Notes: generated by a model not told the origin, from the letters alone. Positions 9,338 through 21,100 are shown, counted from the first letter of the stretch. The stretch is DNA of 64,000 bases from Diplodia intermedia (GCA_021495925.1 JAKEKT010000031.1:1-64000); one strand, 5' to 3'. Numbers and translations: made by a program.

Positions 9338-10377
9338 ATGGCATCCTCGTTCGACTCCATCGGCTTCATCGGCCTGGGCGTCATGGGCCTTCCCATGCTC
9401 GAGAATCTCATCAAAAAACTGCCAGACGGCACCAAGTACTATGTGTACGACGTCTCCACATCTGCAATGGACACGCTGTGCGCACAGTATCCGGAAAAAG
9501 TCCACGCATGCGCCAATTCCCGAGAAGTCGCGGACAAGTCGGTAGCGTCCCCCATCCGCGAACCTCGCACGCACGCCATCACACTGACCGGGGCCTTCAA
9601 CAGAGCGTGATCCTCTCCATGGTGCCCGAAGGCTCGCACGTCCGCGCCGTATACCTCACGCCGGACACGGGCGTGCTCTCGGCCGACGTCGGCAACAAGC
9701 TGCTCATCGACTGCTCGACCATCGACACGGCCACGTCGCTCGAGGTGCGCGCCGCGGCGCAGGCCCTCTCGCCGCCCGCGCACTTCTACGACGCGCCCGT
9801 GTCGGGCGGGCAGCTGGGCGCGCAGAGGGCGACCCTCACCTTCATGCTCGGCTGCGCGGCGCGCGGCGACGACGCCAACCGCGCCGCGCGCATGCACGCG
9901 CTGCTCGGCGCCATGGGCGCCTCCGTCTTCGCGTGCGGCGGGCCCTCGCTCGGGCTGACGGCCAAGCTGTGCAACAACTACTGCAGCGGCCTCATCGCCA
10001 TCGCCACGTCCGAGGCCATGAACATCGGCATCGCGGCCGGCGTGGACCCGCGCGTGCTCAGGGACGTCTTCCACGCCAGCACCGCCCAGAGCGCCATCCT
10101 CGACAAGTGGTGCCCCGTCCCCGGCGTCGTCCCCGGCGTCCCGTCCAGCGACGGCTATCGCGGCGGCTTCAAGGTCCAGCTGATGCGCAAGGATTTCGGC
10201 CTGGCCGTCGATGCCGCGCGGAGGTTGGGCGTCAGGCTGGCCCTGGGCGACGCCGGGCTGGAGACGTATACGGCGACGATGAAGGATCCGCGGTTTTGGG
10301 ATCTGGATTCTAGAGTCGTGTATCGGTATTTGGGTGGGCGGGATGACTGGAAGAAGGACTTTGATGATGTTGATTGA
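9338..10377 (+). CDS. 3-hydroxyisobutyrate dehydrogenase-type NAD(P) oxidoreductase
   Basis: Two exons (9338-9541, 9604-10377; 62-nt intron) give 325 residues. The beta-hydroxyacid dehydrogenase signatures are present in order: the dinucleotide motif GFIGLGVMG at 9-17, the substrate motif DAPVSGG at 131-137, catalytic Lys189 in GLTAKLCNN, and a C-terminal helical part with LMRKDFGLA (261-269). Members oxidise 3-hydroxyisobutyrate, tartronate semialdehyde or related beta-hydroxyacids; valine breakdown is the textbook role. Its place inside the ring-cleavage cluster suggests it may work on a short hydroxyacid released from the ring, or it may be an unrelated neighbour. The intron was set by frame continuity (VADKS joined to SVILSMVPEG) and GT-AG ends. 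No mitochondrial presequence is apparent. Confidence 0.9.
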
Positions 10378-11310
10378 GGTACGGATAGGTGTTGCGTAGG
10401 AATCTGGTTCTCTGGAGATATGGTAGGTAGAAAGATGGTTAGAGCTAGGCTTTGGGGTTCTGTCCGCACGAACATCCTCGAGAGTCGGATTGTCCAACCT
10501 GGCGAGATGAAGCTTCGGTCTACTCAATACATTCTCGACTTCACATTCCCAATCGGGCCTATCGACTGACTCGAAGGAGAGAATGAGCCCACAGAAAGCA
10601 CCCCAGAAAAGCAACATCTTGGCTTATCAAACAACACTGTCCGCATGCCCCACAAATAAATAGCGAAACCGATCCCGGAAGTGTTTCAAAAACATGAAGG
10701 GTCGTGCCACTTGCCTTTGTAGTATATCCGAGCCCCGCACTACCTACCCCGCCCGCCTCGAGTTGACTACCATCACCAAAAGATTGCTGCCAAGCGAAAA
10801 GACTGAGGGGTGCGGCAGCCGATTCGTTGCCGGCTGCTAAATCAACAGCCGGATGGCGCTCTCGTGGTCGAACCGGCAACTGCTGCATGCTGGCTCTATA
10901 TCCGATCCGACGGCGGTTGGCTACGACTCTTGCGCCGGTGAAGAAGCTTATTTCCCCACACTCTCATGACTTCACGTTCAATGCCTCATTGCTAGATCGC
11001 CCCGTACCGCCAAGGAACACTGAAACAATTCATCTTCGCCTCCAGGCTCCGACACCGCAGCCCCGTACCTTCCCACGAGCGATTGAGACGTCAATACCCA
11101 GCAAATAAAACAAGCCGGTTGAGCCGCCATTCTGCGCCGCTCATCGAAACCTTTTACTCACCACCACGAGTTCCCACGGGGACTCTCTTCAAAGCTTCTA
11201 CACCACCACCACCACCACCCACCCAACCCCTGCCCGCAAAGGCCGCCGCCCAGAAAAGACCGCAGACCGCAGACCGTCGAGAAAACGAAAACCAAAACCA
11301 AAAAAAAACA
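10378..11310. other. intergenic region upstream of the monooxygenase
   Basis: 933 bp without a credible gene. The last 120 bp before 11311 are CA-rich and A-rich, a typical fungal leader. No repeats recognised. Confidence 0.5.
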
Positions 11311-13085
11311 ATGCCCCCCACAAACATCATCATCTCCGGCGCCGGCCCCTCGGGCCTCCTGCTCGCCCTCCTCCTCGCCCGCCACCCCACCCCGCCCGCG
11401 CACCCCATCTCCATCACCCTCTTCGACGCCGCCCACGGCCTCGACCCGCGTCCGTAAGTTCCCCTCCTTCCCTCCCTCACCCCTTTCTCCCTCCCCCTCC
11501 CAAACCACCCCCCAAAACTAACCAACCCCACCACACCAAAAACAGCCGCGCAGCATACTACGGCCCCGCCGCGGTCCGCGTCCTCGCCCGCGCCGGCATC
11601 CTGCCCGCCGTGCGCGCGCGCGGCTTCGCGCCCAAGTGGATGACGTGGAAGAAGCTGTGGGACGCGTCCCGACACGCCGAACATCCACCAACGCAAATGA
11701 CGGCTACCGGCAGCGATGGAAACGGCGGGGCGGCGCTGCTCGGCCGGATCGATCTGGATAGCGGCGAGGGCGATCGGACGGCGTGTTTGGCGTTGGATGA
11801 GCTGGGGGCGTTGCTGGTGGAGTCGTTGGAGGGGTGCGGGAATGTGCGGGTTGTGTGGGGGGCGAGGGTTGTGGGGGTGGGGGAGGAAGAGGGGAGGGCG
11901 TGGGTGGATGTGGAGGTTGGCGAGGGGGAGGGGAAGAAGAGGGTGGAGAGGCGGTATGCGGATTATGTGGTTGGGTGCGATGGGGCGGGCAGCGCGGTGC
12001 GGAGGAGGTTGTTTGGGGAGAAGGAGTTCCCGGGGCGGACGTGGGACGAGCAGATTGTTGCGGCGAATGTGAGTTTTTTGAGTTGCTCTGTAGAGGGGGG
12101 CGTATCCTCTATGGGTGATGAGGGAGGGAGGGAGTAGAGTTGGAGAGAACCCCATGCAGAGCTCACCACGCGCACGTAGTTGCTGACCAACTCTCTCTTC
12201 TCTTCACAGGTCTACTACGACTTCACGCGCTGGGGCTACACGGATATCCAGTTCTTCATCCATCCCGAACACTGGCACATGGTCGCGCGCCTGGCCGGCC
12301 CGCCGAAGGAATACTGGCGCGTCTCGTACGGCGAGAGGTCCGGGCTCAGCCACGACGAGCTGCTCGAGCGGCTGCCGGCCAAGTTCGCGGCCATGCTGCC
12401 GGGCAATCCGCAGCCGGGCGACTACGAGCTCGCCGGCTTCAGCCCCTACCGCGTGCACCAGCGGCTGGCGCCCAGCATGCGCGTCGGCAGGATCATGCTG
12501 GCCGCTGACGCCGCGCACCTGTGCAACCCGTTGTACGTTACTAGCTCCATCCACTCATCCTCGTTTTCCCGCATCCCGCTCGTGCCCCTGAAGTACTTAC
12601 CTGATTGAGCTTTGCATGCCACAACGGTGTTCTGTATTGTGCAATGGAAAGGGATGAACCAACAAGCTGACCACCGCGTTCCAACAGCGGCGGCCTCGGT
12701 CTTACCGGCGGCATTGTCGACGTTGGCGGGCTGTATGACTGTCTTGCCGGCATCCACGACGGGCTGGCGGATGAGTCGATTCTCGACATTTACAGCGACG
12801 TGCGGCGGCGCATGTGGACCGATATCGTCGACCCCGTGTCGAGCGACAACATCCGCCGCCTGTTCGGCCAGGACCCGGACCGCGCGGCCGAGACGGACGA
12901 CTTCATCAAGCTGATCAACGTCGCCGAGAAGGACGAGAGGGTGAGGGATGAGCTGAGGGCGGTAAGTGCTATCTTATGTCTTTTCTTTGTTCCCTAGGTT
13001 TGATCACTTCTCGCGTTTCGGCTGATGCGTCTTGCTTGCGTGGCGGTGGAGAAAGGCGCCGCGCGACGTGGGCGATGACGCATAG
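11311..13085 (+). CDS. FAD-dependent aromatic monooxygenase, five exons
   Basis: Predicted exons 11311-11453, 11546-12068, 12210-12532, 12688-12961 and 13056-13085 give about 430 residues of the PHBH/phenol-hydroxylase-like FAD_binding_3 family. Motifs: GAGPSGLLLALLLARH near the N-terminus binds the ADP part of FAD; VVGCDGAGSAVRR is the DG motif contacting FAD and NADPH; GRIMLAADAAHLCNPFGGLGLTGGIVD is the GD-type motif (AAD instead of the usual GD). Such flavoproteins hydroxylate aromatic rings using NAD(P)H and oxygen. The gene closes the cluster on the right and would supply the hydroxylated substrate for the ring-opening dioxygenase. No membrane anchor or signal peptide is seen. The last exon is uncertain: skipping the final 94-nt intron gives a stop at 12997 instead. 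The other joins are well supported by frame and motifs. Confidence 0.88.
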
Positions 13086-15863
13086 GTGAGAAGGAGACAA
13101 AGAAAAGAGGACGGGAGGAAAGAGGGAGGCGGGTGCGGCTCTGCTCAACTGCCGCTACCCACACAGTACCCACCTGATGTGCTTGCACTCGGCGCTCGGT
13201 CCTTTCCTCCTTCTATCATGATGATTTCGTTTGATGATGACTCCCGCCTTACTGCGCACCTTCCCACTCTTTTCCTTGCTTCTTTACGGGAGAAATCGGA
13301 AGTAAGAGAGGATGAGATGGCTGACGGAAAGAGCGGGTCCTTCCCTCTCTGTGACACCAGGGCCTCCATGCGATCCAATACGATTTCAAGCAGCATTACC
13401 GTAACGCGCAATCGTCTTCTTCCTCAGCTGCCGCAGAAGCAGACGCCGACGCGGCAAAGATGAGCAACGGTAGTAGCGCTGGCCATACCGGTGTCGGCGT
13501 CGCCGCGGCCTCGAACTGACGTGTTAAGGCGGCAATTGATTGGAAGGGAAAGAAAGTGTGAGAGGAGGATGGGAGGATGGGGCCAACAATCCAGGAAATT
13601 TTTCGCAGATTGATCAATCAAGTTTCAGACAAACGTACGGGGCCTGGCAAGCAGGTCGTGGCGTTTTGCGGGCCTTCGGAATTTTTTTTTCTCGCTGCGT
13701 TGTTTCCAGTGTGCGTGTTTCGGAGCCGTGGAGGCTTGGTGGTTCGAGTCTCGTTCGAGCCGTTACGGGTCCTGTCGTTGCGTGGACGGGCAGACGCAGT
13801 TGCGGGTTCCGTAGTCTGTGTCTCTTCTGGAGCGGCTGGCTATCAGGCGTCTACAGCGCTTCCATCCGCTACGTAGCCTTACGTGTGGAGAGAGAGGGAA
13901 AGGGGAGGGCGGACGTGGTAAGCAGATCGAATGTTGCGTGGGGGACGCGGAGCGAATCGAAAAAGCTTGTGCAGCTACAAGACGCGGTGCGACAGCCATT
14001 GGACGCCGCATTACGTGACTCGCGGAGCAGGTGATCAGAGGTGGTAGCGAAAGGTGGTTGTTGTTGTTGGTTCTTGTTTTTCGTCTCGCGAGGCTTCGTC
14101 CGCAACACCAATGCCCATCCACCCGGGATGAGGCGAAGCCACGAGGTCGCATAGGCGGTCTGCTCTTCAGCCCTGCCCGACTGTGTACGTAGGCCACCGA
14201 CTGCCTGTCCACTGGCTGTGTTCCCTTCTGTGCGCCTTCCGTCTTGCTTCCATTTGCCTCCTGCATGCCGCGAGCACGCCACTGTCACGGGCAGCTGCGA
14301 GCTAAAGGCAGGGCTTAGCTACAACAACCACGTCTGCTGTGGGAACCGAGAGGCGCCAGACCAAGGGGCGGACTTGATGGGGGAGAGTGTCTGGCGTCTC
14401 TGTCGGTCTGGCCGTTGACCTGTACCTCTCCGGTAGCACCCGACGGCCCGCTACACAGAGCGGAAGGGAGAAGGGAATAACTGGGGATGTCTCTGACTCG
14501 CCGAGCGAACAGCAGAAATCAAGGAGCGGGATCTGGGAGCTATGGCGAGCCGGCGGTACGAGCTGTTGATGTGTCCACGTCCTGCTTCGGTGAGGTGAGA
14601 CAGCAATGCCTGCGATTGCATCAATGTCAGGCCGCCGAGCGCGAACGAAGCTCGACAAGGCCGCAACGCTGCCGGCTGCCTGCGTGCTTGCTTCGCTGTG
14701 CCGACGACCTGCTTCGCTCGACTCTGGGCGCAAGTGATGGAGCCAAGAGTGCGAAAGCGGACGAGGCCGATGGCGAAGGGCGGACCGATCCCTGCACCGA
14801 GGGCGCATTTACGGTGCGGCTCGGCAGCCGATAGCCCCTGCTGGGTGGGGTTGGAAGGAGCCACACGGCCTCGCCGCTTCTCTGCCAGGCACTGTCGCGG
14901 CTCTTCGATTTTTCCCTCATCAGATATGTACGCGCGCGCCCGGGAATAGAAACATGCAGGCCAGGCGCATCACCGCCTCCCGTCACTTATCGCTACATAC
15001 TGCGCACAAATTAATGTTCTGGATGCGACTGGTCTGCAGGGCGCATGGCGGGGATGCGGGAGTGCGCTGCGCCTGCACATGGGACAGATGGGCTGCAGGC
15101 GGCGTGGGCAGCGATAAGGAAAGTTTGCCTTTGGTGCTGGGCGTACGTAGGCGAAGGGGACGAGATTGCAGGGGAGCAGGCAGGGTCGGCGGCCTGGGCT
15201 GCCGATAGCGAGTGGGCTTGCATGGAGACCTTGGCTAGGTATGCAGCGAGCGCGCGACAGTGCCCTGATGCTTACGGGCGCTGGCCGGTCAAGGGCGGCG
15301 TGCAGCGCGGCGGCAAGCAGAGCCAAAGGCGGGTGTTTTGCGCTGGAACCGCTTGGAGCGTGTAGCGGCGGGCGGCACGCGTGCGGCCGTCGCAGATTCG
15401 GGCGGATCGGATGGCTGGACGGCGCAGGGCGTGGTGTTGAGAATTGCCTGCTCGTGTCGCTCGCCACTGTGTCGACGATCGCGAGCTCCCGGGCGCCGGG
15501 ATGGTGGCGCAGGCCAGGCGTGGTCGCAGGGGTCGGCGACAACGGGTTGGGTGATCCTCAGACAACCCATGATGCTCAGCTCACTACTGCCGGGTGCAAT
15601 CGGGCGCAACGCCAGACTGCTCAACCACGCGCAGATGATCGCACGCTTTTTTTACTCTGCTCGAAGCTGAGGCCATCGCGAAGTGCGGCCTGTATATAAG
15701 TCGCAGCCGTCGAGCACAGCCAGCTCCCTTCCCATCCATCACCACCAAGCACAATCCAAGAACTCGTCAATCAACAACCAACATCAATCAACACAGCCTG
15801 CGAGCTGCCGACACCTTGACAACCACCAACCAAACCACAACAACACACACCACCACCGCAACA
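13086..15863. other. long gene-free region upstream of the small Trp-rich protein gene
   Basis: About 2.8 kb with many overlapping open frames on both strands but no protein pattern I can recognise. From about 14.7 to 15.6 kb it is rich in GC and in GCTGC-type words, which explains the open frames. It may hold distal control elements of the 15864 gene. Confidence 0.45.
15693..15700 (+). promoter_or_regulatory. TATA box of the 15864 gene
   Basis: TATATAAG lies 164 bp before the start codon and is followed by a CA-rich leader with CAACAACCAA-type words (15760-15860), as in strongly expressed fungal genes. Confidence 0.6.
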
Positions 15864-16285
15864 ATGACCACCCACTGCTGCACTGCCGAAGGCCACTGCC
15901 GCGCCCAGCGCTTCGAAATGGACGCCCTGAACGCCCGCGTTGCCTGGGAAGCCGAAAAGGCCGCCATTGTCTCGTACGAGGACGGATGGGTAAGCTAGCA
16001 ACAGCCTCACGCCTCCAATGCAAAGCGGTTACTAACTATTCATGGGCGCAGGACCGCTGGGACGGCCCCATCTGGCCCTGGCGGGAAACCAACAAGCCCA
16101 TGTCTCAACAGAACAAGAACAACAACGTCAACTCAAACCTGGCTGCCCCCCAGAGGCCTGAACTGAGCCGTAGCTCGAGCACGAACTCCATCACGAGTTC
16201 CACGAGCACCGCCAGCCTCTGGACAAACACTGCCGCCCACACGTGCAACAGATGCGGGCACGGTGGCGCGACGAGCCATCTTTGA
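15864..16285 (+). CDS. small Trp-rich protein with C-terminal CxxCGHG motif (member 1)
   Basis: Two exons (15864-15989, 16052-16285) encode 119 residues. The 62-nt intron has GTAAGC, a perfect ACTAAC branch site and a GCAG acceptor. The protein has three parts: an N-terminus with Cys5, Cys6 and Cys12; a core EAEKAAIVSYEDGWDRWDG followed by PIWPWRETNKP (29-58); and, after a Ser/Thr/Asn-rich linker, a tail CNRCGHGGATSHL (107-119). The gene at 17722-18021 encodes a paralogue with the same core and tail. Cys107, Cys110, His112 and His118 are kept in both, so metal binding is possible. No signal peptide or membrane segment. I do not recognise the family and assign no function. The paralogue, intron and TATA box make the coding call strong. 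Confidence 0.85.
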
Positions 16286-17721
16286 GTGGTTTTTTTGTTG
16301 CTGCGAGTGTGGGCGAGCGAGTGATGAGGCGGAGAGAGCATAGCACGGGAGTTTTTCCATTTCCACCTTCGGGAATGTGTATTTTTCGGGATCATGACTT
16401 TGAGGCTTTTGGAGTTTCGGAGGCGTTTGGTGCAGAGAATTCCTTGGTCTTAAGGATCGAGTTGGACAAGAGAGGAGCACCCTTGGGTTTGTAATGAACT
16501 GTCATTGGCGGGATTCGCGATGGTAGAAAGAACTCGGGCGAAAGATCGACCTTGGGCTATCTGGTAGATACAAAGATCTCAACTTTTCAGAATAGGCGCG
16601 AGACGGAAAAGGAAATCGAGTTTCACCCTTCAATCCAATCAGAGCATTGTGCGACCACGCAACCGAGGATCGATTGGGGCAAATCTCACAGCTACTCCAG
16701 ACTCACGCTACCCAATCTGACAGATTCTGGGGTCGATAGCAAGGATTGCACCGACGAAGTCCATACCTGGGCTTAAAATAAACCTGTGAACGGCCCCATC
16801 GCGAACAGATGTGGGATGTTCCGATGTTGCACCTCCCGTATCATCGTGGTCCACTGGATTGAGCTACGGTGTTGTGAACGGCTTAACGGTCTCTCGGCTA
16901 ACTTGGTTTGTCAGCGAAAAACCCACCACCTTCTGGTTTGACGAGGTAAGATCGGCGCAGCAGTCGTGGCTGATTGGCGGGCAAAATAATTTCAAAATGA
17001 CAAACACAACGCCAGATCACTTCCTATTGGATACCACACGACCCTGCACATCTCAAAAGCCAACGGACCAGGTTAGTGTCGGTAGGATCTCAACTGTGGC
17101 AAACTAGTAATCTGAACCACTGCAACCTACTTTGACCGGAACGCCACATCACTCGGCTCTTTCCATGGCAAGCCACCAACGCAAGCCACCTCAAATAGAA
17201 GCTCTTGGCTCTAGCGACATTGTTCTACGCCAGTCTGAAGACCGGACCTTTTTTCGGGCTGTCAGATGTGAAGTTCTCTGGCCAAGTGGTAGGTCGTAGT
17301 TTCATAGCATCAGCTTTTCAGAAAGCACACAGCAGTTCACTGATGTAGTTGTCAAGGAAGTGAGTTCACAGATGCATATGGCAAACATTATGACGTTGAT
17401 CCGGTCCAATGACCGATGATGAATGAATTGATTTTTTTCCAGATGTTTTCCAGAATGACTCGCTTGATGAAAATGTCCCAGTAGTAATAACTCCCCAATA
17501 CCCATTAGGCCGTAGCCATGTGTGATCCAAAACTCGCAATCATAGTCTAGGATGCGTAAAACTGTACAAAGCAGATGAAACTCAAGTGCTTGTTGCCGAT
17601 CCGAAAGATTAGGTCCTTGTCCGAGTGTCTTCCAACTCCAGAGTCTTGGTCCCAGAACCGGTAGCCGTGATTCCCGAGTCTCTCAGGGTATCAATGTTGT
17701 AGAAGATTCGTAGCCACGAGT
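16286..17721. other. convergent intergenic region between the two small Trp-rich protein genes
   Basis: 1.4 kb, lower in GC than its surroundings, between two convergent paralogous genes. Only short frames are present; it includes the two 3' UTRs. No inverted repeat or element was recognised. Confidence 0.5.
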
Positions 17722-18021
17722 TTAGACGTGGATGGTGGCGTTGCCGTGGCCGCACTTGGAGCAGCCAGGAGTGGCAGAGGCGTGCCAGTCGGCATCGGAG
17801 GTCTCAGACGAGATGGTCTTGATGGAGGAGCAAGAGGTGGTGTTGCGCATGAGAGTGGGGCGCTTGAGGGTCTCGAGGGTCTTGTTGGCGACAACCTCGG
17901 GCTTGTTGGTGGAGCGCCAGTCCCAGACGGGGCCGTCCCAGGAGTCCCAGTTCTCCTCGTAGGAGGTGATGGCGGCCTTCTCGGCCTCGAAGGCGGCGTT
18001 GTCGAAGCTCTTGGCAGACAT
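17722..18021 (-). CDS. small Trp-rich protein with C-terminal CxxCGHG motif (member 2)
   Basis: An intronless gene for 99 residues, convergent with and paralogous to the gene at 15864. The shared core is FEAEKAAITSYEENWDSWDG followed by PVWDWRSTNKP; the tail is CSKCGHGNATIHV (87-99). Cys87, Cys90, His92 and His98 align with the same residues of member 1. The Ser/Thr-rich linker between them is not conserved in sequence but is similar in kind. Member 1 has an intron just before the WDG part; here it is absent, and the Cys-rich N-terminus is missing too. The frame is open upstream to 18153, but Met at 18021 fits the paralogue and the leader (CATCAACCACA). A TATA-like element lies about 100 bp upstream. 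Function unknown. Confidence 0.85.
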   Translation of the reverse strand: MSAKSFDNAAFEAEKAAITSYEENWDSWDGPVWDWRSTNKPEVVANKTLETLKRPTLMRNTTSCSSIKTISSETSDADWHASATPGCSKCGHGNATIHV

Positions 18022-18115
18022 TGTGGTTGATGTGCAGAGTGTGGAGGAGATTGGTTGATTGCAAGAGAGATTGATGTGATGCTGAGATGAGGAGGAAGAG
18101 GGCTCTCCGGGCTCC

Positions 18116-18124
18116 AAATATATA
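18116..18124 (-). promoter_or_regulatory. TATA box of the 17722-18021 gene
   Basis: On the minus strand GTATATATTT lies about 100 bp before the start codon at 18021, followed by a pyrimidine-rich leader. Its position resembles that of the paralogous gene. Confidence 0.5.
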
Positions 18125-21100
18125 CGGAGCAGGGCGGCGATAAGAGCGGCCAAAGCTTGCAGCTAATTAGGAATCCGCCGGAGAAAACAGCTCGCGCGGA
18201 GGCTGGTGAAGCTGTGTGGCAGAAGCTCGGCTGGCCCAGAATCCGCCGGACAGAGATTTTCTGTGGAGAGTGGCCGAGCATGGATTGGCAACCGGATGGA
18301 GCTGGCGGAGCCCCTGTCAAGGGTCCAAGCTCGTGGTCATCAGCGGCTGCGCCGTCGCTGTCCGGCCATGCGAAATTTGGAGCGTGGCGTGCGATCAGCC
18401 GCAGGGACCTGCTGACGGGTCGCCGTTCCGGGCTGGCGTGCGCAAGCTGCAGATGCAACTCCCGGTCGCCTCGCCCACGCCGCGCCGCACGCCAGCCCAC
18501 GTCGCGACATGATCCGCCGCCCAGCGCCGCCATCCCACGCTCGCGTGCTGCCGCGTCCTGCCTGCCTGCGTCGAGGCGGTCCGACACGTCTGAGTCGCAT
18601 CCTGGCGCGCGAGGAGAAGCTTCCAAGGCAGATGCACCGCGGTGGAGTCGGGCTCCACTCTCTCCGCTTTTGGCCCGCCGGAGATCCATCGCCGCGCACA
18701 TCCCGAGCAGAGCGCCTCAACGCTCTCCGCTGCTGCTTCACCACCTGCACTCTCCAGCTGCTGCCGCCCGCTCCCGCAACTCGCCACTGCCGGTCGCCGA
18801 CGTTTTTCGCGGAGACGCGCGACTCTTGGCCTCGGGCACGGCGCCGTCCGAGGCTCGGAGCTATTACGAAGCCGCAATTCGTCAGCAGTGGCCAGGTGCC
18901 AGGCGGCGGCCGACACCGGCACATCCCAATAGCACTGCCGACAGAGCTCTCCTGCAGCTGCAGCCGCGGTCGCGCTCCTTCGCACCGTGCAGGAGGGCAT
19001 GCATCTCGCACGCGGGAGAGATCTGCACGCCAAGATTCCAGAAGGAATTCCTTCCGCCTAGGCGGGGCCCAGAAATAAAAATGGCCGGCCGGGGATCGGG
19101 CTTGCCTCGTGCGAGCGGCTGGTCGAATCAACGCCCTCCAGCGCTGCAGCGCGTGGCGCTCGCCTATGCAGCGCCTGCCCCCGTTCTGACCGCCGTTGTC
19201 GCTCCACTGCGCGGCCTGCAGCTGCTGCTCATCACAGACCCTGATCGTAGCCGTATCCAGGCACTGTTGACGTGATCGACAGCTGCGTCAAACACGCCGC
19301 CAGACATCCCAATCAACGTCGGCTGCGCCAGGCGGCAACATGAGCGAGCTGCCTTCACCGCACCTCCCGCCGAGGCAGGCGACGCGAGTCCGAGGCTGCC
19401 TGCCTTGCCGGAGCAACCTGCCGTCGCCGGCGGGTGCGATACGAAAGCAAGGTCGCCGGTCTCGCCACCTCCCCAGCTTCTCCCCAGCTTACGGGCTCCG
19501 CTACTCCGCCGCGCTCGCGCCGCTGCAGTCATCTGACCCCTGGCAACGTGTCCATCATGCCACGATGAGCAGAGAATATCTGCATGTGTCGAGAATTCCA
19601 GAGAGCGGGGCCTGGACATAGCTCCTTCCATAGGGCGCCGCTGGTCACAGCTCTCGGGAGCTTGCATGTCCCGCGGGACGCCAGTGTCATCTCCACATAA
19701 TTTGGTTCTCCCCGGAGTCGGCTATCGTGAGCTTCCGTTTTGGGACGGCCCGGCGGGCTAGAACGTGTCGCAGGAGATCATAGCTCCACCCGGCTGCCTT
19801 GCCGCCCGCCGCCTAATCTGCCCCAGATTTCGAAGCTTCCATGGGGCAATCGCTGCGCCGAAGCTCAGATTCTCACCACCAACGTCCTCTACGTGCCAAT
19901 TTTGCCCGCAGGAAACGCTCGGAATTAGGAGAAGGCTTGAAAACACCAGCTTCCGCCCCTTTCCAGCTCGCTTGTTGCGTGCAGTTAGCTCCCTTCCGCG
20001 CCCGGTGCCTCATTGGGCGCTGTTCCACTCATTTCCGCGCTTTTCTCCGTCGGCCCCGTCGTTCGCCATGCCGCTGCCAGTGCCAGCAGAGGCCCAGACC
20101 GGGCCGTGAGCCTGCGATCAGGCTACCTCTACTCCATTCACGTCGAAACCACCACATGCCAGCCTCTGACGCGTCGCAATGCAGACCCGGCGTACCGGGT
20201 CAACGGACGACTCAACACCATATCGTTATCGCAATGCGCGAATGGTATTCCGTCGTACGGCCCGGTCGCTGACAGGTGGCTCTAGCAACCCGTCAGCGCT
20301 AGAAACTTCCACAACCAGATTGGAAGCTCAGAGCTCTCTCTAGCCTGCCAATGACCACGACTCACCGATTCGAGCTCTCTGTACAGCCGTGCTGCGCTTT
20401 CTATGACACACCGCTGGTGTGTAAGCTTTATTTTTATTTTTATTTTTTCGCACTCCGTTGAAATGTCCCACGAATTTCGTCTGGATGAGAGCTCACTGGA
20501 CCACGTATGGCAGGATCCGCCGAACCCAAAGCCGACGGGGGAAAAAATGGTCACACGATCAACAGAAAACCCGCCGACAATGCGGCGACTTCTTCCAGAC
20601 GATGTGCCCCATAGGCGGCTATTCAGATCACAACCGTGGGCATCCACACATGGTTCCTAACTCCCGCTGTGCTTCCACTATTATTCCCGCCGTTCCCTGT
20701 GGCTTTTTCCACATTCGTGCTCTCCTGCCTCTTGCCAACGCTCTGTACACACACCGCGTTTCGCCAGGGTAGACTAAACAATCATTCTCGTTTTTTTTTT
20801 CTCTTTTTTTTTCTTAGCCATGCAGATCCAAAAGCATGGACCGCGCCTCCCGTCTCCCAACGATTACGAGCGAAGCAAAAGGACGATGTCATCGATCACA
20901 CGACCCTTTTTGCGCTTGAGCCATGGAGCAAAAAGTCTCCGGATTTTGCGGAACAATCGGGGGGAAGGGGAGGGGGGTTGATGACGATGCGCGGAGGGTT
21001 TGTCTGCCGTCGCGCATCGCGAGCACAGGCACCACCCGCCTTCATCTCGGCTATTGTATTGGCGTTGGGCCGACACGCTACTACTCTTGCTGGTCTGGTC

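Noticed and set aside
11154..12155. 333-codon frame antisense to the monooxygenase
   Set aside because: Shadow frame across introns of the real gene, Pro/His-rich then Gly/Arg-rich composition.
13730..13760. tRNA-like B box (GGTTCGAGTC)
   Set aside because: No matching A box, no anticodon arm and no pairing acceptor stem in the surrounding 90 bases.
18157..19275. 372-codon open frame on the plus strand
   Set aside because: It lies in very GC-rich DNA where all six frames are long and open; sequence is Arg/Ala/Pro/Ser-rich with no domain, and overlapping minus-strand frames are equally long.
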